A stretch of DNA of 12,651 bases from Flavobacteriales bacterium UBA3364 (GTDB taxonomy: Bacteria; Bacteroidota; Bacteroidia; Flavobacteriales_F; PHOS-HE28), in assembly GCA_002360495.1 (NCBI GenBank), contig DEQO01000122.1, forward strand, positions 1 to 12,651, read 5' to 3'. The position numbers were made by a program, and so were the translations under genes. This document shows, piece by piece, positions 7,424-12,651 of this stretch; the first letter of the stretch is position 1; each line of letters opens with the position of its first letter. A model generated the notes under the pieces. That model ran no database searches, was not told the DNA's origin, and was given only the letters and a program-made list of their open reading frames with translations.

Positions 7424-7520
7424 CCCCGCATGGTGCCCACGCGCATCGATGTCTTCAATGGGCGGGAGAAAGTGGCCCAACCCCATGCAAAAAGAACGGG
7501 ATCGTATGACAGTAGGGGAG
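7424..7520 (+). pseudogene. Degenerate copy of the 3' end of the M1 metallopeptidase gene
   Basis: This segment aligns to 6774-6872, the last part of the intact M1 gene. The first 35 bases agree at 31 positions (6774-6808 with 7424-7458; both encode PRMVPTR.DVF). The 11 bases at 7479-7489 are identical to 6831-6841, and 7506-7520 match 6858-6872 at 14 of 15. In translation NPMQKERDRMTVGEL here corresponds to NPMQIERNKMTGGEM in the intact protein. A net loss of two bases between 7458 and 7479 shifts the frame, and the original stop is gone, so the copy is dead. No other part of an M1 gene is visible upstream; instead the Imm11-like frame lies between the intact end and this copy. Confidence 0.8.
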
Positions 7521-7603
7521 CTAGTGGTAGTGATACGTTTTCCTCCCTTAGTGCAGCAGCATCAGTGTCCCTGCCCACACTTCTGAAGCGCTGGTTGCCC
7601 TGA

Positions 7604-7832
7604 CTATGTACCGTCCAGAACGCAAGTCTTCGGCGGCAGTGGAATATTCTGAGCGCCGACTGCTTTGGTCGTGGCACATTAACGCCTGAGCATATCGAGC
7701 AATTCAACGCTGACATTGCCTACGCCTTGGGGCAAGCGCGAGTACCAGTTGTTGCCGGTCGGGCTGCCTTTGAACATTGCGGAGGTGGCTCACGATGGCC
7801 TTGACCATCCGCTCTTCGTTTTGGGTGGTTGA
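7604..7832 (+). pseudogene. Frameshifted remnant of an unidentified gene
   Basis: Two overlapping frames read like real protein but neither has a start codon or a full domain. Frame A (7604-7804) contains RQWNILSADCFGRGTLTPEH followed by IEQFNADIAYALGQARVPVV. Frame B (7683-7832) contains WGKREYQLLPVGLPLNIAEV followed by AHDGLDHPLFVLGG and then TGA. A single frameshift near 7740-7770 would join the plausible part of A to that of B. I do not recognise the family. It lies immediately downstream of the M1-tail copy and before a strong hairpin, in a stretch where everything appears decayed. Confidence 0.4.
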
Positions 7833-7845
7833 CTCGCCCCCAACT

Positions 7846-7868
7846 GGTTCGGATCTTTGATCCGGACC
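7846..7868. terminator. Strong hairpin, possible bidirectional terminator
   Basis: Arms GGTTCGGATC (7846-7855) and GATCCGGACC (7859-7868) pair over 10 bp with one G-T wobble, around a TTT loop. It lies between plus-strand decayed genes and the stop of the minus-strand type A gene (7921), where a shared terminator would be expected. No real T-run follows on either strand (TCTTCAACCC on plus), so termination efficiency is uncertain. A smaller hairpin, GATCG/CGATC at 7901-7914, lies nearer the type A stop. Confidence 0.4.
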
Positions 7869-7920
7869 TCTTCAACCCATAGCCGTGGTCAGCGCCCCAA
7901 GATCGTATTCGATCGGGTAG

Positions 7921-8859
7921 CTATTCCCCTCCTCGATCCACTTTCATCACAGGAACAGCTCGTTTGGACACGGGGCTGTTGAGGAGTAACTGATAGGATC
8001 CCGCCGGCAAGGAGCCAAGGTCGATCAGATCGTTCGTGCGCGTCCCGGTCAAGACCACTCTACCCACCGGATCGATCACCGAGTAAGAGACTTCCGTCGG
8101 TAGTCTGTCCACATGGACCAGACCTGTGCTCGGATTAGGGTAGGGTGTGAACGTGAACGCTTCCTCTGTAATATCGTCCACGCCAACGACGCCTGGCCGC
8201 AGGTATATCCAATCAAATGGCCAGTCCTCGGTCTCCATCATCACGATCGGGTAGAGAGGGTCCGAGTTCCAGAATGTGGCGCCATCATTGCCGTAGATCT
8301 GGATGACGTTGGAATAACTCGCCTGTCCGATCGTCAAGGTGCCATAGCTGGAATAGCTGTATGAGAAATACCCCACATCTTCCCCATCGATTTGATAGCC
8401 CCCAAAGGATTCATAGCCCTCGTACATCGGAAAGAAGAGTATCGACCTTGGAATACTGTAGTAGGTAGTATGACCTGGAACAACCTCACCAACGAGGGAG
8501 ATCCCACCGGAACTCTTGGAGTAGTACCTATATCGGTACGTTCCGGGAGGTGTTTCTTTCAACAGCCAATTCGCATTCGGGAACTGCCCGGCGAAGAGGC
8601 TCCCTGCCGATGGTCCCCAATACGCCGTTCCTGCTGGGGCTATCGATCCGGCCGGTGTGTTCCAATATCCCGAAAGGGAGTTGAACACATAGGAGTACTC
8701 AGTATCACCATGGAACAGGGTATACGAGGATGCGGTCTGGGGCATCGAGCTGTACAGTACCGGGGGTTGCGCACTGGCAACATGTGCCATTGCCAGCAGG
8801 GGGATCAAAAGTGAACGCACGTGCGCCGATTTGCCTCCAAGATACGACCGTGCCATCAT
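7921..8859 (-). CDS. T9SS type A sorting domain-containing secreted protein
   Basis: A 312-residue protein from the ATG at 8859. The signal peptide is RSLLIPLLAMAHVASA|QPP. The mature part (31-230) is rich in Tyr, Ser and Gly (for example YFSYSYSSYGTLTIGQASYS, YRYRYYSKSSGG) and predicted to be beta-rich, but I recognise no catalytic motif. Residues about 236-308 are the type A C-terminal sorting domain: FTPYPNPSTGLVHV, YSVIDPVGRVVLTG, DLGSLPAGSYQLLL, ending basic (SKRAVPVMKVDR). The product is exported by Sec and then by the type IX system, where the domain is normally removed. The start is uncertain: the ATGs at 8859 and 8856 give a 17-residue n-region, while GTG at 8820 gives a compact MRSLLIPLL signal and lies 16 bases past TATCTTGG (8837-8844 on minus), a near match to the -7 consensus. 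Divergent from the cupin gene. Confidence 0.9.
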   Translation of the reverse strand: MMARSYLGGKSAHVRSLLIPLLAMAHVASAQPPVLYSSMPQTASSYTLFHGDTEYSYVFNSLSGYWNTPAGSIAPAGTAYWGPSAGSLFAGQFPNANWLLKETPPGTYRYRYYSKSSGGISLVGEVVPGHTTYYSIPRSILFFPMYEGYESFGGYQIDGEDVGYFSYSYSSYGTLTIGQASYSNVIQIYGNDGATFWNSDPLYPIVMMETEDWPFDWIYLRPGVVGVDDITEEAFTFTPYPNPSTGLVHVDRLPTEVSYSVIDPVGRVVLTGTRTNDLIDLGSLPAGSYQLLLNSPVSKRAVPVMKVDRGGE

Positions 8860-8947
8860 TTTTGGGCGTCTGAATTGTTCGATGGAAGGTCAGGCCTTGG
8901 ACGGAGGCAGCTCCAGGATCCAGTATTTTGTCGCGACCATTTATCCC

Positions 8948-9292
8948 ATGAGCATGTCCAATATCCCTTTCCAGATCACCGAATGGGCCGGGCTACCCTG
9001 CACGGTAGTGAACGGTACGACCGGAACGGCAACGATGCGCATCCAACTGCTTGGAGACCTCAGGATCCGCATGATCGAGTACTCAGCGAACTACCTGGCC
9101 GACCATTGGTGTGAGCTCGGCCATCTCGTTTTCGTTCTGGAAGGGGAGTTGATCAACGAATTGAAGGACGGCAGCATGAACGTTTTGAAGCCCGGTATGT
9201 CCTACGCAGTTTCCGATGGTTTGAGCAGTCACCGTTCAAGGACCATCGGCCCGGTGAAAATGCTGGTGATCGATGGTGGATTCCTGAAGTGA
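8948..9292 (+). CDS. DHCW-motif cupin fold protein
   Basis: A 114-residue single-domain cupin starting MSMSNIPFQITEW. The pattern RIRMIEYSANYLADHWCELG carries Asp-His-Trp-Cys at 52-55, the signature of the small DHCW cupin family; it is followed by GHLVFVLEGELINEL (Glu65, Glu67) and LKPGMSYAVSDGLSSHRS with His95, the second metal-site-like stretch of the cupin fold. The cytoplasmic product is complete and of usual size. The reaction is unknown for the family; metal or small-molecule binding is inferred from the fold. The frame is open back to 8831, but those residues lack family pattern and overlap the divergent type A gene, so the ATG at 8948 (or 8954) is preferred. TATTTTG at 8924-8930, 17 bases upstream, is a shortened version of the Bacteroidota -7 box. 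Confidence 0.9.
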   Translation: MSMSNIPFQITEWAGLPCTVVNGTTGTATMRIQLLGDLRIRMIEYSANYLADHWCELGHLVFVLEGELINELKDGSMNVLKPGMSYAVSDGLSSHRSRTIGPVKMLVIDGGFLK

Positions 9293-9315
9293 GGGCGTCG
9301 TTCGGCTTGGCTGAA

Positions 9316-9336
9316 GGATCTAGGTGAACCTGGTCC
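9316..9336. terminator. Hairpin between convergent genes, possible terminator
   Basis: Between the cupin stop (9292) and the paralog stop (9368) the sequence GGATC...AGGT GA ACCT...GGTCC folds into a 9-bp stem with one bulged T, one wobble pair and a two-base loop. Position between two convergent ends suits a shared terminator, but there is no T-run. Confidence 0.28.
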
Positions 9337-9367
9337 GACCCACGCTTGCCGCTTCCCCTGAAGCACT

Positions 9368-10615
9368 TCACCGTAACCGCACCTCCACAACCCGCACCCG
9401 GTACGGATCCGGCGTCCACACACCGAACGCCAACTTGGGGTGCGGCATCTGCCGGAACCGATAGCGCCCCGGCGGCAACGCCTTCATGGTGAACGCGAAC
9501 GACTGCGGCTGCATGTCCTCGCATTGTGCGGGAAGGGTCGCGCCGAAGTAGAGGAACACATCGCGAGGGCTACCATCCTTCGGGGCGGGCTGAACTTTGG
9601 CATAGCCATCATAATGCCCGCAGGAACCACCGGTCCAGTGGAAGGTCACGGTGAGCTCATCGCGGCTGGTGGGATCCAATGGTAGGATGGATAGAGCTTC
9701 CTCGGAAACCTCGGTCCAAATGCTGTCCGGGTCGACGTTGAAGGAGATGGGAATGGACTGGCGGATGTAACGGTAAAGGGTGCGGTCGCTTGTTGCGGCG
9801 ATGTCCTCGACCGAGGCGGGCGTCCACCGTTGACTGAGCTGTATCACCTGCTTCAGTTCGGCGTCCAGCTCGGGATAGATGCCGCCGTTCAGGTGCACCT
9901 CGTGGATGTAGCCGCTTTCCTCCACCATCGCGAAACCGGTGATCGTGGTGCGTACGTTCAGCCGCTCGATCAAGGGTTTGCTGAAGCGTGCGTGCAATTG
10001 CTGATAGAACCACGCCTCACCGCCGGGGTGCTGGGGTGGGGCCGCCTTGGTGGGTTCGGGCAGGGGCGCGTAGAGGCTCCACCCGAAGTTCAGGATATTG
10101 AGCGGTCGGATCCCACCAGTGAGCCGCCCTTCGCGATACTGCACCATCAAACCTCCATGACACGCTAGGGTATTGGTACCTGGTTGGTCGGCCTGGCATC
10201 GCGTTAGCTCGGGCAGATCGAACCGGTACCATCCGCTCGTGAACGGAATGCGGATGATCGGATAGGGTACGTCGCCCCACAGGCCTTCGAGGTCTACGCG
10301 CATCTCCTGTCCGCTCCATTTATGGCGGATCGTCCAGGTCATGGAGGAGCCGCCGCAACCGGTCCGGAAGCCGAGGTGCATCAGGCTGTCGCCGCTGTAA
10401 TGGATGCTCGTTCGTGGCCCATCCCCGGGGCTGACCGTATAGGACATGGCTGTGTCGCGCTTGGCCGGGAAGGGTAGTTCCAAGGCCACGGATATGCTGG
10501 CGCAACAGCACTGGCCCCTTGCGACTGTCGTGCCCATCAGCAAGGGAATGATGAACAGGAGGCTACGTCGCATGACGTCGCTCCGCACACGCAGAAGGCG
10601 GTGTAGTTCGATCAT
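9368..10615 (-). CDS. Secreted protein of unknown family, TonB-C-like module, second tandem paralog
   Basis: A 415-residue protein from the ATG at 10615, which overlaps the stop of the preceding paralog as ATGA and suggests translational coupling. MRRSLLFIIPLLMGTTVARG (from residue 15, ATG 10573, an alternative start) is a signal peptide, followed by the unusual QCCCASIS. Residues 35-130 have no recognisable fold. Then come TLACHGG (149-155), a TonB C-terminal-like module at about 195-270 (HPGGEAWFYQQLHARFSKPL, VEESGYIHEVHLNGGIYPEL, SQRWTPAS), and a C-terminal domain at 308-415 with DELTVTFHW.GGSCG, YAKVQPAPKDGSPRDVFLYF and MKALPPGRYRFRQMPHPKL. The last domain is nearly the same in the upstream paralog; Cys pairs conserved between the two (C140/C151 and C332/C365) suggest disulfides. 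Export to periplasm or surface is likely; function unknown. The long in-frame extension upstream to 11065 is a shadow of the paralog. Confidence 0.85.
   Translation of the reverse strand: MIELHRLLRVRSDVMRRSLLFIIPLLMGTTVARGQCCCASISVALELPFPAKRDTAMSYTVSPGDGPRTSIHYSGDSLMHLGFRTGCGGSSMTWTIRHKWSGQEMRVDLEGLWGDVPYPIIRIPFTSGWYRFDLPELTRCQADQPGTNTLACHGGLMVQYREGRLTGGIRPLNILNFGWSLYAPLPEPTKAAPPQHPGGEAWFYQQLHARFSKPLIERLNVRTTITGFAMVEESGYIHEVHLNGGIYPELDAELKQVIQLSQRWTPASVEDIAATSDRTLYRYIRQSIPISFNVDPDSIWTEVSEEALSILPLDPTSRDELTVTFHWTGGSCGHYDGYAKVQPAPKDGSPRDVFLYFGATLPAQCEDMQPQSFAFTMKALPPGRYRFRQMPHPKLAFGVWTPDPYRVRVVEVRLR
9371..9694 (-). repeat. Direct repeat unit 2: 3' end of second paralog
   Basis: Encodes the shared C-terminal domain (LSILPLDPTS to the end). 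Long stretches agree at DNA level with 10615-10932, for example the region coding for ALPPGRYRFRQMPHPKL, whereas the 5' parts of the two genes do not align. This indicates tandem gene duplication with later divergence or replacement of the N-terminal part. Confidence 0.75.
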
Positions 10616-11862
10616 CGGACCTCCACGATCTTGACCCGGTACGGATCCGCCGCCAGTGCGCTCTGTTCCAACTTGGGGTGTGGCATCTGGCGGAAGCGAT
10701 ATCGGCCTGGCGGCAAGGCCTTCATGCGGAGCTCGAACGACTGTTGGTTGATGTCCGCACAGATCAGGCCGGGGTATTGGCCGAAGAAGAGGAACACATC
10801 GCGCGGTCCACCGTCCTTCGGGGCTGGCTGCACTTTCGCATAGGCCTCGTACTTCCCGCAAGAACCGCCGATCCAGCGGAAGGTCACCGTGAGCTCGTCG
10901 TTGCTGGTCGGCTTGGCCGGTAGGATCGTCAGTGACACGTCGGAGAGCTCGGTCCAGATGCTGTCCGCGTCCGCGGTGTATTCGATCAGCTTGGTCTGCT
11001 CGACATAGCGAAAGGTGCGCGGGTCGATGGTGGCCCGGACATTCTCCGCCACGGCCGGCTCCCACAGGGTGCTCAGCTGCAACACCCGCTTGAACTCCCG
11101 GTCCAGCTCCGGGTAGGCGCTTTCGTTCAGTGCCACTTGGTGGATGCTCCCGTCGGTCTCGATGGTGATGGTGGCAGAGAGCTTCACCCTGGCATTGGTC
11201 CGCTCGATCATGGCCTTGTTGAAGTGGGCAGCGATGAACCGATCGAAGTTGGACATGCCACCGGGATAGCTGGCTTCGCGTGAAGCCATGGGCAACACGC
11301 GCGGTGGGCGCTTTGCGAACGGTTCCATCTCAAGGATGCTGACCGCGTTCATCCCACCGCCACGCGCGTAGACCAACCGCCCACCGTGACAGGCCAGGGT
11401 GTCCACTGCACCGAAGGGATGCTCCAGGTTCCAGCCGGGGCGCTGCGTATCTCGTCGTTGAAATTCTTCAGCCTGATCGTTCAGGCACTTCAGGATGCGG
11501 TGGTGTTCCAGCTCGAACACGCCAGGGGTGAAGGGCATTCGCCAGGAGTGCGCGAACATCGACGACCGGTATTCGATGTGAAGCTCCATGATCTCGCCGC
11601 TGGGCAGGTACTTCACGATCCAAGGCACGTCGGAGGTCGCGTGTACCTGCAAGGAGAGCGCGCTGTCCTCGTTGAGAGGGCGTAGTTGCTCCCCTGTCAG
11701 CGTGTCATTGCCGGGCGAGAAGACCATGTACTGGGCTTTTCCGTCGCGTACCAGCTCATGGTCCAGCGTCACCACCACGTCCAGTGTGAACTCCGGTATG
11801 CCGGGCTGGGCGATGACCACCGAGGCAGCCAGGTTCAGAAAGGCGGTGATCGCGCGTCGCAT
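10612..11862 (-). CDS. Secreted protein of unknown family, TonB-C-like module, first tandem paralog
   Basis: A 416-residue protein from the ATG at 11862. Signal peptide MRRAITAFLNLAASVVIA|Q. Residues 22-120 form a beta-rich region (FTLDVVVTLDHELVRDGKAQ, QYMVFSPGNDTLTGEQL) not shared with the paralog. Shared features follow: ILKC at 123-126, TLACHGG at 155-161, a TonB C-terminal-like module at about 198-275 (SYPGGMSNFDRFIAAHFNKA, TITIETDGSIHQVALNESAY, PELDREFKRVLQL, LWEPA), and a C-terminal domain at 308-416 (DELTVTFRWIGGSCGKYEAY, KVQPAPKDGGPRDVFLFFG, LPPGRYRFRQMPHPK). Unlike real TonB there is no membrane anchor or Pro-rich linker, so energy transduction is not implied. The frame opens at 11913, but only 11862 gives a proper signal peptide and avoids overlap with the kinase. 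It begins 35 bases after the lipid kinase stop, in a probable operon, with the second paralog coupled at ATGA. Function unknown. Confidence 0.87.
   Translation of the reverse strand: MRRAITAFLNLAASVVIAQPGIPEFTLDVVVTLDHELVRDGKAQYMVFSPGNDTLTGEQLRPLNEDSALSLQVHATSDVPWIVKYLPSGEIMELHIEYRSSMFAHSWRMPFTPGVFELEHHRILKCLNDQAEEFQRRDTQRPGWNLEHPFGAVDTLACHGGRLVYARGGGMNAVSILEMEPFAKRPPRVLPMASREASYPGGMSNFDRFIAAHFNKAMIERTNARVKLSATITIETDGSIHQVALNESAYPELDREFKRVLQLSTLWEPAVAENVRATIDPRTFRYVEQTKLIEYTADADSIWTELSDVSLTILPAKPTSNDELTVTFRWIGGSCGKYEAYAKVQPAPKDGGPRDVFLFFGQYPGLICADINQQSFELRMKALPPGRYRFRQMPHPKLEQSALAADPYRVKIVEVR
10615..10932 (-). repeat. Direct repeat unit 1: 3' end of first paralog
   Basis: Encodes the C-terminal domain (LTILPAKPTS to the end) shared with the second paralog at 9371-9694. 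Identity is high over the last 105 codons and drops sharply in the first third of the genes. Confidence 0.75.
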
Positions 11863-11897
11863 GGTCGTGGGTACACGCACGGCGCGCGAAGGTTCGA

Positions 11898-12651
11898 TCA
11901 CCGCACCACCCACAGGCGCTTCGGCTCGAGCCTGAACCGCACCTCGTGCCCGATCTCCACCGGCTCGCCGTCGAGGTGCGCCAGCGTGCCCTCCTGATGG
12001 ACCTGCGCTTCGCGACCCACCAAGGTGCGCACGTTCTTGTTCCGGTCCGCGCGGTTCGTGTACACGTCGTAGAAGGCCTTCATGAGGGGCAGGAGCGCGG
12101 GCTTGCTCACGAGCTGAAGTTCCGCGAGGCCATCATCGGGCGCCGAACCGGGGCTGATGATGGCGCCGTTGCCGAATTCACGCGTGTTGCAGAACACCAT
12201 CATCAGCACGCGGTGCTCGGTGGTCTCGTGGTTGGCCTTCACCACCACGCGCATGGGCTCGGCGCTCAGGATGTCTTGTAGGATGATGCGCATGTAATTC
12301 CACATGCCGCGTCCCTTGCTTTTGTCGAACTGCCAGGCCACGCGTGCATCGAAGCCGATGCCAGCCGTGCCCAGGAAGAGCATGTCGTTCAGGTAGCACA
12401 CGTCCATTACGGCGGGTGTGCCGGTGAGCGCGCGCCGCACGGCCTTTTCGGGGTCGAGCGGCAGTTTCAAGGACCGCGCATAGCCGTTGCCGCTGCCCAT
12501 GGCCACGATGGCCAGCGGGGTCTTGGTATCGACCAATCCGGAAGCAACGGTGTTCAACGTACCATCGCCGCCAGCGCTGATCACACGATCGATCCCCTTG
12601 GCAACGGCCTCTTCCGCCAGGATCTTGCCATGACCGGGGCCCGTCACCGTG
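11898..12651 (-). CDS. Diacylglycerol/lipid kinase family protein (YegS/BmrU type), N-terminus cut by window edge
   Basis: At least 250 residues are visible; the open frame runs to the right edge and the N-terminal segment with the first nucleotide-binding strand is outside. The visible part begins TVTGPGHGKILAEEAV (the GH-A...LA stretch of the family), then RVISAGGDGTLNTVASGL with the nucleotide-binding and catalytic GGDGT motif, then PLAIVAMGSGNGYARSLKLP (family GTGN-FAR loop). The second lobe has DVCYLNDMLFLGTAGIGFDA and FGNGAIISPGSAPDDGLAEL, ending EGTLAHLDGEPVEIG...RLWVVR, where DGEP is the conserved C-terminal motif. These kinases phosphorylate diacylglycerol or related lipids with ATP at the inner face of the membrane; which lipid cannot be read from sequence. 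The GTG at 12645-12647 is an internal valine, not a start. First visible gene of an apparent operon with the two secreted paralogs. Confidence 0.93.
   Translation of the reverse strand, partial: TVTGPGHGKILAEEAVAKGIDRVISAGGDGTLNTVASGLVDTKTPLAIVAMGSGNGYARSLKLPLDPEKAVRRALTGTPAVMDVCYLNDMLFLGTAGIGFDARVAWQFDKSKGRGMWNYMRIILQDILSAEPMRVVVKANHETTEHRVLMMVFCNTREFGNGAIISPGSAPDDGLAELQLVSKPALLPLMKAFYDVYTNRADRNKNVRTLVGREAQVHQEGTLAHLDGEPVEIGHEVRFRLEPKRLWVVR

Noticed and set aside
7604..7832. Resemblance of LPLNIAEVA..G...VFVLG to the LpxI N-terminus
   Set aside because: Only a short stretch is similar, the order of the surrounding residues does not fit LpxI, and the frame closes at once.
10616..11065. N-terminal extension of the second paralog's frame
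   Set aside because: Out-of-frame shadow of the first paralog's conserved C-terminal domain; the signal peptide begins downstream.
9368..11862. Calling the tandem paralogs TonB energy transducers
   Set aside because: They have cleavable-type signal peptides instead of an anchor, no Pro-rich linker, and the TonB-C-like module is internal.
1..12651. Search for CRISPR arrays, tRNAs, insertion sequences and phage genes
   Set aside because: No regularly spaced repeats, no cloverleaf candidates, no transposase motifs or terminal inverted repeats were seen by eye.

Overview
The window looks like a piece of a fairly GC-rich Bacteroidota chromosome, most likely Flavobacteriales. The evidence is one C-terminal sorting domain of each kind used by the type IX secretion system (type A and type B), Sec signal peptides mostly ending before Gln (..A|Q), and several families typical of the phylum: DUF6702, DKNYY-repeat lipoproteins, a DHCW-motif cupin and a Bacteroidota-style M1 metallopeptidase. 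I see no tRNA, rRNA, CRISPR array, insertion sequence or phage gene. The species assignment is inference.

Layout. Positions 1-404 (minus) hold the N-terminal part of a secreted repeat protein that runs off the left edge. Positions 405-1051 hold no gene I can support. Positions 1052-4364 (minus) form a likely three-gene unit: a T9SS type B secreted protein, a DUF6702 protein and a DKNYY lipoprotein. A 132-bp divergent gap with a Bacteroidota-like -7 element leads into a large secreted M1 metallopeptidase (4497-6887, plus). Just behind it, 6897-7403 is an Imm11/DUF1629-like reading frame broken by one in-frame TAG. Positions 7404-7920 are decayed: a 97-nt degenerate copy of the M1 gene's own 3' end, then coherent but frameshifted coding fragments, then a strong hairpin. 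Next come a T9SS type A secreted protein (7921-8859, minus) and, divergently, a small DHCW cupin (8948-9292, plus). The right end (9368-12651, minus) is an apparent operon: a lipid kinase cut by the window edge, then two tandem paralogous secreted proteins of no family I recognise. The paralogs share a TonB-C-like module and a nearly superimposable C-terminal domain but have unrelated N-termini, and the second starts at an ATGA overlap with the first.

Function. Nearly every gene encodes an exported envelope or surface protein, so this is a stretch of secretome rather than one pathway. The two places most worth attention are the M1 / Imm11-like / M1-tail-copy segment (6774-7832), which looks like a duplication or cassette event caught during decay, and the tandem TonB-C-like paralog pair behind the lipid kinase.
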